Of a stretch of DNA of 64,000 nucleotides, positions 1 through 8,751 are shown piece by piece. The number at the start of each line of letters is the position of its first letter. The first letter of the stretch is position 1. The translations under genes and the position numbers were made by a program. This DNA is from Streptomyces indicus (GTDB taxonomy: Bacteria; Actinomycetota; Actinomycetes; Streptomycetales; Streptomycetaceae), in assembly GCF_900100315.1 (NCBI RefSeq), contig NZ_FNFF01000008.1, forward strand, positions 124,001 through 188,000. Reading direction: 5' to 3'. The notes under the pieces are model-generated. The model saw only the letters and a program-made list of their open reading frames with translations, did not search any database and was not told the origin of the DNA.

Positions 1-1121
<1,121 letters not shown>

Positions 1122-1139
1122 TTCGAATCCTCCATACGA

Positions 1140-1160
1140 CTTGAGTGGAACTGACTCAAG
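1140..1160. promoter_or_regulatory. HAIR operator 1 (HspR site) upstream of dnaK
   Basis: The sequence reads CTTGAGT, seven bases, ACTCAAG: a perfect copy of the HAIR consensus bound by the MerR-like repressor HspR. It lies 19-39 bases before the dnaK start codon, consistent with autoregulation of the dnaK operon by HspR with DnaK as co-repressor. Confidence 0.93.
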
Positions 1161-1191
1161 GATGACACGGCAGTCGGGCTAACGCAACAGA

Positions 1192-1212
1192 CCTGAGTTA
1201 CCCCGACTCAAC
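1192..1212. promoter_or_regulatory. HAIR operator 2 (imperfect HspR site)
   Basis: CCTGAGT, seven bases, ACTCAAC: the same spacing as HAIR 1 with one mismatch per half site. It ends one base before the stop codon of the upstream phosphatase gene, so the whole dnaK control region fits into a 92-base gap. Several HAIR copies per dnaK promoter are known in Streptomyces. Confidence 0.8.
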
Positions 1213-1213
1213 T

Positions 1214-1777
1214 TTATTGTGCGCTTATATCGCGTACGGCGCCTCTCGCGTACCCCGCGCCCAGCACGCCACACAGCTGCTCCACGGCCTCGTCGAGCTC
1301 CGCGGCGCAGGCCAGGAGCACGTCGTAGCCCTTCGCCCACGGATCCTCGAACCCGTCGGCCCGCGCGGGCGGCGCGAGCACCCGGCCGCGCTCGGCCGCC
1401 ACCCGCGCGACGATCTCCGGCGGGGCCGGGGGATCCCCCTGAAGCCCACGCGCGAGCCGCAGGAATTCCTTGAGCGTGAAGCAGCGCCGCATCGCCACGG
1501 GCTCCAGGCGTACGGCCGCCTCCCGGTGCTCGCGCTCCATGCCGAGCACGAGATCCGCGCCGGCCACCAGGTCCGCGGTGAGCGGGCGCGAGGCGAAGCC
1601 CTCGGCCGAGCCGCCGAACCGGATCAGGACCGACCGCGTCGCGGCGTCCATGCCCGTCACGTGCCGCGCCTCGGTCCCGGCGCTGGACACGGTCAGCTCC
1701 GGGGCGCGCCGGGCGAGCAGACACTCGGCCAGGACGGACCGGTGGACGTTGCCCGTGCAGACGAACAGCACTCTCAT
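1214..1777 (-). CDS. Low-molecular-weight protein-tyrosine phosphatase
   Basis: Cytosolic phosphatase of 187 residues. The catalytic P-loop CTGNVHRS has the C-x5-R signature (Cys7, Arg13) right at the N-terminus, and a DP pair at residues 145-146 fits the general-acid loop. The family usually has about 150 residues, so this copy has an extended second half. It lies 49 bases downstream of a Wzc-like tyrosine kinase in the same orientation. In known capsule systems such a phosphatase (Wzb type) dephosphorylates the kinase and permits polymer elongation, and that is the likely role here. The start at 1777 is the only one that keeps the P-loop near the N-terminus. Confidence 0.9.
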   Translation of the reverse strand: MRVLFVCTGNVHRSVLAECLLARRAPELTVSSAGTEARHVTGMDAATRSVLIRFGGSAEGFASRPLTADLVAGADLVLGMEREHREAAVRLEPVAMRRCFTLKEFLRLARGLQGDPPAPPEIVARVAAERGRVLAPPARADGFEDPWAKGYDVLLACAAELDEAVEQLCGVLGAGYARGAVRDISAQ

Positions 1778-1826
1778 CCGCGCGTCCCCGGGGCACCGTG
1801 ACCGGCGCCCGCGCCCCCGCGCACCG

Positions 1827-3317
1827 TCACTTGTCCCCCGCGAGATACGCGAGGGCCACGTCGGCGCGCTCCCTGATGGTCCGCGGCGTGGGCATCCGGT
1901 GCCGCCCCGCGGAGGCCGCCGGCTCGCCGTAACTCCCGTAGGAGCCGTACCCCTTGGCCTTGCCCGCGGGCATCATCGAGAAGACCGCACCGAGCGTGCG
2001 CACCCCCACCGTGCGCAGCGACTCGGCCGCGGCCCTGACCTCGTCGCGGGAGGTCTTCGCGGCCCGTACGACGAGCAGCGTGCCGTCGGCGAACGGGGCG
2101 AGGCCGACCGTGTCGGCCACGGGCAGCAGCGGGGCGCTGTCGACGATCACCGCCTCGTAGCGGTCGGCGAGTTCGGCGAGCAGCTCGCCCATGCGCGTGG
2201 AGGCGAGCAGTTCGGCCGGGTTCGGCGGCAGGGCGCCGCCCGTCAGGACCGCGAGGCCGCCGGGCCCCTGCTGCATCACGTCGTCCAGGCCGGCCCGCCC
2301 GATCAGCACGGTGGTCAGACCCGCGTCCTGCACCAGGCCGAAGGTCTTCGCGACGCAGGGGCGGCGCAGGTCCGCGTCCACGAGGCAGGTGGACACCCCG
2401 GCCTCGACCAGGGCGAGCGCCAGGTTCGCGGAGGTGTTGGTCTTGCCCTCGCCCGGCAGCGAGCTGGTCACGACGAGCACCTTGGGCGGATCGTCGACCC
2501 GCGCGAACTGGAGGTTGGTGCGCAGCCTGCGGAAGGCCTCGGCGCGCGCCGAGTGGCCCGCGTCCGTGTTGGCCAGCGGGTGCTGCGGCGCCTGCTTGTC
2601 GAAGGGGATGGCGCCGAGCACGGGGTGCCCGGTGAGTTCGGCCAGCGCGGTCTGGCTCTTGAGGGTGGTGTCGAGCACTTCGAGCAGCACGAGCAGCGCC
2701 GCCGCGCCGAGCAGTCCGCCGAGCAGTCCCGCGGCCAGGTTGAGCATCGCGTTGGGCGATACCGGGGCCGTGGGCACGGTCGCGTGCTCGGTGATGCCCA
2801 GGCGTACGGGCGCCTCGGGGGCGGGGGACACCGGCGCGCCCCCGGCGGCGCGCGCAGGGGCCGCCGTGACGCTGCGCGGGCTCTCCAGCTTCTCGACGAC
2901 CACGGCGAACTGGCCGGCGACCGCGTTCGCGGTGGCCGCCGCGCGCTCGGCGTCCGTGTCGGTCACCGCGATGTTGATGAGCACGGTGTTGAGCGGTGCC
3001 TGCGCCGTGATCCGCCCGGCGAGCTCCCGCGGCGCGGTGTCCAGCCGGAGCCGGCGCACGACCGGCTCGGTGACCTGGTCGGTCGCGACGATCGCGGCGT
3101 ACGACTGGACCCTGGCCTGGGAGAAGTTCTGGCCCTGGTTGAGCTGGGCGGAGTCGCCGTCCGCGTGCCGCGTGGCGACGAACAGCTGCGTACGGGCCTC
3201 GTAGACGGGTGTCGCGACGGCGGTCGCGGCCCAGCCGGCCGCGACGCCGAGGACGACGACCGTGACGGCGACCGGCCACCGTCTCGCGACGATCTTCAGA
3301 AATCCGCGGAGATCCAC
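1827..3317 (-). CDS. Wzz/Wzc-like polysaccharide co-polymerase with tyrosine-kinase domain
   Basis: Membrane chain-length regulator and BY-kinase of 496 residues. A Wzz-type N-terminus has a membrane helix at about 14-36, an extracytoplasmic segment, and a second helix at about 191-212. The kinase domain follows with Walker A LPGEGKT (287-293), Walker A' CLVDADLRRP (311-320) and Walker B IVDSAPLL (391-398). Tyrosines at 457, 460 and 463 in a GYGSYGSYG run form the expected autophosphorylation cluster. It starts with GTG after an AAGGAG site. It sits between the GDP-fucose synthase gene and the phosphatase gene, forming a kinase/phosphatase pair for the adjacent glycan cluster. Fusion of both domains in one chain resembles proteobacterial Wzc more than split firmicute CapA/CapB. 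Confidence 0.92.
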   Translation of the reverse strand: MDLRGFLKIVARRWPVAVTVVVLGVAAGWAATAVATPVYEARTQLFVATRHADGDSAQLNQGQNFSQARVQSYAAIVATDQVTEPVVRRLRLDTAPRELAGRITAQAPLNTVLINIAVTDTDAERAAATANAVAGQFAVVVEKLESPRSVTAAPARAAGGAPVSPAPEAPVRLGITEHATVPTAPVSPNAMLNLAAGLLGGLLGAAALLVLLEVLDTTLKSQTALAELTGHPVLGAIPFDKQAPQHPLANTDAGHSARAEAFRRLRTNLQFARVDDPPKVLVVTSSLPGEGKTNTSANLALALVEAGVSTCLVDADLRRPCVAKTFGLVQDAGLTTVLIGRAGLDDVMQQGPGGLAVLTGGALPPNPAELLASTRMGELLAELADRYEAVIVDSAPLLPVADTVGLAPFADGTLLVVRAAKTSRDEVRAAAESLRTVGVRTLGAVFSMMPAGKAKGYGSYGSYGEPAASAGRHRMPTPRTIRERADVALAYLAGDK

Positions 3318-3417
3318 GGCGTGCTCCTTGCAGGTGGGGGGAGGAGGCGCTGAGCGGGTCGTGGGGAGGGCAGGGGTCGCCGGGCGGGTCGTGGGGGAAG
3401 TCCCGCGCGGGCCGGGT

Positions 3418-4350
3418 TCACCGGCGGGTGCGCAGCCAGTCGTACGTACGGGAGACCCCGTCGCGCAGGCCGATCTCCGGCTTCCAGCCGAGTGCGTTGA
3501 TCACCGAGGTGTCGAGCAGCTTGCGCGGGGTGCCGTCGGGCCGTGAGGTGTCCCACTCGACGGTGCCGCGGTAGCCGACGACCTCGGCGATCAGCTCGGC
3601 CAGTTCGCGCAGTTCCACGTCCTCGCCGCAGCCGACGTTGACCGGTGCGTCGCCGTCGTGGTGTTCCAGGAGGAACAGGCAGGCCCGCGCCAGGTCGTCC
3701 ACGTGCAGGAACTCGCGGCGCGGGGTGCCGCTGCCCCAGTGCGTGATGCGCGCGGCCCTGCGGCTGTGCGCCTCGTGGGTGCGCTGGAGCATGGCCGGCA
3801 GGACGTGGCTGGTGCGCGGGTCGAGGTTGTCGTTCGGCCCGTAGAGGTTCGTGGGCATCGCCGAGATGTACGGGAGTCCGTACTGCCGGCGCAGGGCCTG
3901 GACGTGCAGGACGCCCGCGATCTTGGCGATGGCGTACGCGTCGTTGGTGGGTTCGAGCGCGCCGGTGAGCAGGGCCGATTCGGGGATCGGCTGCGGGGCG
4001 TGCTTGGGGTAGATGCAGCTGGAGCCGAGGAAGAGCAGCCGCTCGACGCCGAACTCCCGTGCCGCGTCCAGGACGTTGACCTGGATGCGCAGGTTGTCGC
4101 TGAGGAAGTCCACCGGCCGCGCGGCGTTGGCCGCGATCCCGCCGACGCGGGCCGCGGCGAGCACCACGACGCGCGGGCGCTGGTCCGCGTAGAGGCGGCG
4201 TACGGCGTCCCGGTCGCGCAGGTCGACGCGGTCGGAGCCGTAGAGCATCAGGTCCTCGAACCCCTCGGACCTGAAGTGGCGGACGAGCGCGGAGCCGACG
4301 AGTCCACGGTGGCCGGCGATGTGCACGCGGGCGGTACGGGGGAGTTGCAC
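3418..4350 (-). CDS. fcl: GDP-L-fucose synthase
   Basis: Cytoplasmic NADPH-dependent epimerase/reductase that turns GDP-4-keto-6-deoxymannose into GDP-L-fucose. Features seen are the nucleotide loop GHRGLVGSA, the serine segment SSCIYPK, the YAIAK catalytic Tyr-Lys pair and the family motif PTNLYGPNDN. I chose the GTG at 4350 (310 residues) because AGGAC lies about 8 bases before it and the length matches the family; an upstream TTG at 4386 would add 12 residues without a good ribosome site. Its substrate is supplied by gmd in the divergent unit at 6617. It heads a minus-strand unit with the kinase and phosphatase genes. Confidence 0.93.
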   Translation of the reverse strand: MQLPRTARVHIAGHRGLVGSALVRHFRSEGFEDLMLYGSDRVDLRDRDAVRRLYADQRPRVVVLAAARVGGIAANAARPVDFLSDNLRIQVNVLDAAREFGVERLLFLGSSCIYPKHAPQPIPESALLTGALEPTNDAYAIAKIAGVLHVQALRRQYGLPYISAMPTNLYGPNDNLDPRTSHVLPAMLQRTHEAHSRRAARITHWGSGTPRREFLHVDDLARACLFLLEHHDGDAPVNVGCGEDVELRELAELIAEVVGYRGTVEWDTSRPDGTPRKLLDTSVINALGWKPEIGLRDGVSRTYDWLRTRR

Positions 4351-4446
4351 GCTCTGCGTCCTATCGGATCGTCCCGGTATGTCCAAACCATGAGATTAGT
4401 CATGAATGCGGCATTCTCCCGGTAGCGCCCTACTGGAGGAGCTCAA

Positions 4447-5277
4447 GTGGTGCAACCGCTGGTAGCCGTTCTGATGACCAGTCACAACCGGTGTGCGACA
4501 ACCCTGTCGGCCCTCGACGCCCTGAAGCGGCAGTGCGGTCTCCCGGCGGGCACGGCCCTGCATCCGTATCTGGTCGACGCGGGCAGCACCGACGGGACCG
4601 CCGACGCCGTACGGCTGCATCACCCCGACGTGCAGGTGATGGAGGTGGGCGACGACGTGTTCTGGGGCGGCGGCATGCGCATCGCCAGCCGCAACAGCCG
4701 GGCGGCGGGCGGACCCGCGTACACCCACCAGCTGTGGCTCAACGACGACGTGGTGCTCGACGACGACGCCCTCGCCGTGCTCCTGACGGTCGCTCGGCAG
4801 GAGCCGGAGGCGATCGTGGTGGGCGCGGTGCACGACGGCGCGCGCACCACCTACTCGGGCCGCCGCGGCCGCGGCCTCGACCTCGTCGAGCCCTCCGGAC
4901 GGCCCGAACCCTGCGACACGTACAACGGCAACGTCGTGCTCATCCCGCGCGCGGCACGCGACCTGGTCGGCGACGTCGACAAGCGCTTCCCGCACGGCAT
5001 GGGCGACTACGACCACGGATTCCGCGCCCGCAAGGCCGGGGTGCCGGCCCTCGTCGCACCCCGCCACGTGGGCCGCTGCCGCCGCAACCCGCCGCTCAGC
5101 GGCTCGCGCGAACCGGGGATCGGGGTGCGCGAGGCGCTGCGCCGCGTGACCTCCGTGCGCGAACTGCCGCCGCGCGCCTGGTGGGCGTACTGCCTGCGGC
5201 ACGCCGGGCGGCGGGCGCCGGTCCTGATGGTGTCCCCGTACGTCATGACGGTGCTGCGCGCCGGGGTGCGCAGGTGA
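4447..5277 (+). CDS. Family 2 glycosyltransferase
   Basis: Cytoplasmic GT-A transferase of 276 residues. The N-terminus VAVLMTSHNR and the LVDAGSTDGT stretch are the nucleotide-sugar binding signatures of GT2 enzymes. WLNDDVVLDDDA carries the metal-binding DxD-like acidic motif, and HGMGDYDHGFRARKAG matches the catalytic D/ED region of rhamnosyltransferase-like members. The start is a GTG 6 bases after a GGAGGA site. It is the first gene of an eight-gene plus-strand unit and its stop overlaps the next start by four bases. Donor and acceptor cannot be read from the sequence; a deoxyhexose transfer would suit the neighbouring GDP-fucose genes. Confidence 0.88.
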   Translation: MVQPLVAVLMTSHNRCATTLSALDALKRQCGLPAGTALHPYLVDAGSTDGTADAVRLHHPDVQVMEVGDDVFWGGGMRIASRNSRAAGGPAYTHQLWLNDDVVLDDDALAVLLTVARQEPEAIVVGAVHDGARTTYSGRRGRGLDLVEPSGRPEPCDTYNGNVVLIPRAARDLVGDVDKRFPHGMGDYDHGFRARKAGVPALVAPRHVGRCRRNPPLSGSREPGIGVREALRRVTSVRELPPRAWWAYCLRHAGRRAPVLMVSPYVMTVLRAGVRR

Positions 5278-6638
5278 GGCTCGACGGGCGGGCGCTGCTG
5301 TGGGCGGTCGGCCTGGGCACCACCGCCGTCGCACCGTTGCTGCCGCACCTCTACCACGGCGGCACGCAGAAGCTGGAGGGTGCCGTCCTGTCGGGCTCCT
5401 CACTGCTGTTCTCGCGAGCCGTGCTCGGCCTCGTGCTGCTGCTCGCGGCGTTCCTGGTGCTGCGTCCGGCGCTGCGCAGGCTGTGGCCGCACTCCACCGC
5501 CGCGCCCGAACTCGTCGTCGGCGGTCCCGCCGGGCGGCTCGCGCTGGCCGCCGCCCTGTTCACCGCCGCCGGCATCGTCTCCGCGCTGCTCAGCACCCGC
5601 GGCCGGACCGGTCTGACGGACCTGATCGGCCCGTTCCTGTTCGCCACGCTGTACCTGACCCTGCACGGGTCCTTCCCGCAGGTGCTCCGCCAGCTGCGCG
5701 TCATCCTGCGCTGCTACCTCTACGGCTCGCTCCTCGCGATCGTCCTCATGCCGTACGAGTGGGCCTTCTTCGCCCCCGTGACGGCCGCGGGACGGGACTA
5801 TCTCGGCACCGGCTGGGGCCAGTTCACCGGCCTGTCCGCCAACCCGAACGCCCTCGGGCCGCTCGCCGCCGCCGCGCTGCTCCTCGAGGTCTGCTCCGTG
5901 GCGCGCCGGCGCAGCTGGCCGCTGCACGCGGGGGCCGCCGCGCTCGTGTTGCTGCTCACCCAGTCGCGGACGGCCTGGATCGCCGCGCTCGCCGTGGTGT
6001 TCCTGCACATCGACCCGCGGCACACCGTCCGCAAGGCCGCGGTGCTCACCCTGTGCGGCGCGGCGGCGGCCCTGGGCCTGCTGCTGCCGGGGGTGCAGGC
6101 GACGCTCGCGACACTCGGCTCCGACCCGAAGTTCACCGAGGCGGGCGGCCGCACCCTGGCGTGGCAGCTCGCCTGGGAGGAATTCCTGCGCGCACCGCTC
6201 TTCGGCTACGGCCCGAACCTGTTCGACACCGAACACCGCAGGCAGCTCTTCGGCACCGCCTCCTCGTGGATCGGCCAGGCGCACAACCAGCTGCTGCACA
6301 CCCTGGGCGCCGCGGGCCTGCTCGGACTCACCGGCCTGAGCGTCCTGTTCGTCGTCCTGATCGTGCACGCGCGGCGGACGGCGGCCGCCACCAAGGGACT
6401 GTCCGTGGCGCTCACGGCCCTGCTCGTCGTGGCCTGCACGACCGAGTCGCCGCTGCGCAACCTCAGCGGCCTGTCGGACCGCGTGCTCTTCCTCGTCGTC
6501 ATCTGGTGCGCCCTGATCGCCGGGGCCCGCACCGACTCCCCCGGACCCGGCCCGCGCGCCACCGAACCCGCCGGACCGGCCCTGCCCCGCCCCCTCTCCC
6601 CCCGCCTGGAGCCCCCATGTCCCGCCGTATCGCGCTGA
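5274..6638 (+). CDS. O-antigen ligase/polymerase-like membrane protein (Wzy candidate)
   Basis: Integral membrane protein of 454 residues with around ten hydrophobic segments. The central TGLSANPNALG segment, the LTQSRTAW motif and a later GYGPN...AHNQLLHTLGAAGLLG stretch are typical of the O-antigen ligase/Wzy family, whose large periplasmic loop acts on lipid-linked repeat units. The GTG at 5274 overlaps the preceding stop as GTGA, and the 3' end overlaps gmd by 22 bases. With the flippase gene at 8748 it supplies the expected Wzx/Wzy pair. A ligase role is possible, but with an LCP ligase also present polymerase is the better reading. The tail after about residue 415 is proline-rich and probably disordered. 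Confidence 0.85.
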   Translation: MRLDGRALLWAVGLGTTAVAPLLPHLYHGGTQKLEGAVLSGSSLLFSRAVLGLVLLLAAFLVLRPALRRLWPHSTAAPELVVGGPAGRLALAAALFTAAGIVSALLSTRGRTGLTDLIGPFLFATLYLTLHGSFPQVLRQLRVILRCYLYGSLLAIVLMPYEWAFFAPVTAAGRDYLGTGWGQFTGLSANPNALGPLAAAALLLEVCSVARRRSWPLHAGAAALVLLLTQSRTAWIAALAVVFLHIDPRHTVRKAAVLTLCGAAAALGLLLPGVQATLATLGSDPKFTEAGGRTLAWQLAWEEFLRAPLFGYGPNLFDTEHRRQLFGTASSWIGQAHNQLLHTLGAAGLLGLTGLSVLFVVLIVHARRTAAATKGLSVALTALLVVACTTESPLRNLSGLSDRVLFLVVIWCALIAGARTDSPGPGPRATEPAGPALPRPLSPRLEPPCPAVSR

Positions 6639-7642
6639 TCACCGGCATCACCGGCCAGGACGGCTCGTATCTCGCCGAACTGCTCCTTCAGAAGGGCTAC
6701 GAGGTGCACGGCCTGATCCGCCGCTCCTCGACCTTCTCCACCACCCGCATCGACCACCTCTACCAGGACCCGCACGAGCCGGACGCGCGGCTGCGGCTCC
6801 ACTACGGGGACCTCGCGGACGGCTCGCGCATCACCACGCTCCTGGAGCAGATCAGGCCCGACGAGGTCTACCACCTGGCCGCCCAGTCGCATGTGCGGGT
6901 CTCGTTCGACGAGCCCGAGTTCACCGGCACGACCACGGGGCTCGGCACGACCCGGCTCCTGGAGGCGATCCGGATGACCGGCCTGCCCTGCCGCTTCTAC
7001 CAGGCCTCCAGCTCCGAGATGTACGGGATCACCGCGCCCCCGCAGTCCGAGTCCACGCCCTTCCACCCGCGCTCCCCGTACGCCGCCGCGAAGGTGTACG
7101 CGTACTGGATCACCCGCAACTACCGCGAGGCGTACGGCATCCACGCGGTGAACGGGATCCTCTTCAACCACGAGTCGCCCCGGCGTGGCGAGACCTTCGT
7201 GACCCGCAAGATCGCGCGGGCCGCGGCCCGGATCGCGCGCGGCGAGCAGGAGTTCCTGCACCTGGGCAACCTGGAGGCGCGGCGGGACTGGGGCTATGCG
7301 CCCGAGTACGTGGACGCGATGTGGCGGATGCTCCAGACCGACACCCCGGACGACTACGTGGTCGCCACCGGCACCAGCTACAGCGTGCGCGACTTCCTGA
7401 CGTTCTGCTTCGAGCGCGCGGGGCTGGACTGGGAGCGCCATGTGCGCTTCGACGAGCGGTACTTGAGGCCCTCCGAGGTGCCGGACCTGATCGGCGACCC
7501 GTCGAAGGCCGCGCGCGAGCTGGACTGGAAGCCTTCCGTGCTCACGCCCGAGCTGGCGCGGATCATGACCGACGCGGAGCTGGCGGAGGTGCCGGGCGCG
7601 CGCACTTCCGGCGCGGCGCCCGCGCCGCAGCTCCGCTCCTGA
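6617..7642 (+). CDS. gmd: GDP-mannose 4,6-dehydratase
   Basis: Cytoplasmic NADP-dependent SDR enzyme of 341 residues that makes GDP-4-keto-6-deoxy-D-mannose, the substrate of the GDP-fucose synthase at 3418. The N-terminal loop ALITGITGQDGSYLAELL is diagnostic. YHLAAQSHV, the active-site region SSSEMYG, YAAAKVYAYW and NHESPRRGETFVTRKI follow in the family order. The ATG at 6617 lies inside the end of the polymerase gene, so translation is probably coupled. Identity is certain. Confidence 0.96.
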   Translation: MSRRIALITGITGQDGSYLAELLLQKGYEVHGLIRRSSTFSTTRIDHLYQDPHEPDARLRLHYGDLADGSRITTLLEQIRPDEVYHLAAQSHVRVSFDEPEFTGTTTGLGTTRLLEAIRMTGLPCRFYQASSSEMYGITAPPQSESTPFHPRSPYAAAKVYAYWITRNYREAYGIHAVNGILFNHESPRRGETFVTRKIARAAARIARGEQEFLHLGNLEARRDWGYAPEYVDAMWRMLQTDTPDDYVVATGTSYSVRDFLTFCFERAGLDWERHVRFDERYLRPSEVPDLIGDPSKAARELDWKPSVLTPELARIMTDAELAEVPGARTSGAAPAPQLRS

Positions 7643-7656
7643 GCGCGAGGCGCCCC

Positions 7657-8751
7657 ATGGTCCCGCCCACGGTGCTGCACCTCACCAACGACGCCCGCCC
7701 CGAGCTGCACCTCAGCTTCGGCGAGGCCTTCGCCGCGCTCGCCGCCGACGGGCTGCTCACCCATGTCCCGGTCGCGCCCGTCGCCCTGCTGGCCCGGCAC
7801 CGCGGCCGGGCGGAGGCGCTCGCGGAGATCCACCGGGTCGCCGAACAGGCCCGCCCCGCCGTGCTGTTCGTGCAGACCCCCGGCCGTTTCCCGTGGACCG
7901 GCGAGGACGTGGCGCGGCTGCTGCGGCGGCTCGGTTCGCCGCAGGTGCTGCTGTGGGAGGGCGACGCGTGGGGCGGCCGCAAGCCGGTGCCTCAGGGGCT
8001 GGCCGCCTGGCTGCGGCACGCGGACACCGTGTTCAGCGTGAGCCTGGGCGCCCAGGCCGAGGTGTTCGGGCGCCACACCCCGCGGCCGGTTCGGTACGTG
8101 GCGCAGACCGTGCCGGAGCGCCTCGTCACCGACGACCCCGTACCGCCGCCCTCGGACGCCGCGTACGACGTGATGCACATCGGCGGCCGCTATCTGCGGC
8201 TCGGGGTGTTCGAGCGGGTGGACGGCGCGCGGCAGCGCGGCCGGCTCGTGCGGGCGCTCCAGCGGCTGCCCGGCTGCCGGTTCGCGGTGCACGGCAGCGG
8301 CTGGCGCGGGCCCGGCGCGCTCGGTCCCGTGCCCTTCGACGACCAGGTGCGGGCCCTGCGCCGCGCCCGGATCAGCGTGGGCTGGGACCACTTCGCGGGC
8401 CGCACCGGCTACTTCTCCAACCGGCTGCCGATCAGCCTCTACGCGGGCCGCCCGCACGTCACGGTCCGGCCTCCCGGCGCCACCTGGCTGCCCGGGCCTG
8501 AGCACGGGCTGCACCTGGTGGACTCGCCCGCCGAAGCCGTCGCCACGGTCGCCGCCCTGCTGCGCACCGATCCCGCCGCCCTGCACGCCACCGGTCTGGC
8601 CGCCCACCGCTGGGTCGTGGACCGGCTGACGAACCTCAACGCCCTGCGCCACATGCTCGGTTCGCACCTCGACGTGCCCCCGCCCCCCGCCGACCCGTGG
8701 CAGGCGATCGCCGCGATGGACCGGGCGGCGCGCGCGCCGCAGCCGGCATGA
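7657..8751 (+). CDS. CgeB-like glycosyltransferase, copy 1
   Basis: Predicted cytoplasmic GT-B transferase of 364 residues. The N-terminus TVLHLTNDARPE and the block LWEGDAWGG are shared with the gene at 11383, as are GPVPFDDQ, GWDHFAGRTGYFSNRLPI and WLPGPEHGLHLVDSPAEAV. The C-terminal half has the layout of the Glyco_trans_1_2 (CgeB-like) family, ending in a helix pair with LRHML. The ATG at 7657 is 14 bases after the gmd stop, and the stop overlaps the flippase start as ATGA. Donor sugar is unknown. The link to the CgeB-like family rests on the layout as I recall it, not on a search. Confidence 0.75.
   Translation: MVPPTVLHLTNDARPELHLSFGEAFAALAADGLLTHVPVAPVALLARHRGRAEALAEIHRVAEQARPAVLFVQTPGRFPWTGEDVARLLRRLGSPQVLLWEGDAWGGRKPVPQGLAAWLRHADTVFSVSLGAQAEVFGRHTPRPVRYVAQTVPERLVTDDPVPPPSDAAYDVMHIGGRYLRLGVFERVDGARQRGRLVRALQRLPGCRFAVHGSGWRGPGALGPVPFDDQVRALRRARISVGWDHFAGRTGYFSNRLPISLYAGRPHVTVRPPGATWLPGPEHGLHLVDSPAEAVATVAALLRTDPAALHATGLAAHRWVVDRLTNLNALRHMLGSHLDVPPPPADPWQAIAAMDRAARAPQPA

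Noticed and set aside
1470..3353. Long plus-strand frame of 627 codons opposite the kinase and phosphatase genes
   Set aside because: Shadow of the minus-strand genes: Arg/Gly/Ala-rich composition, no domain, and third-position GC bias fits the other strand.
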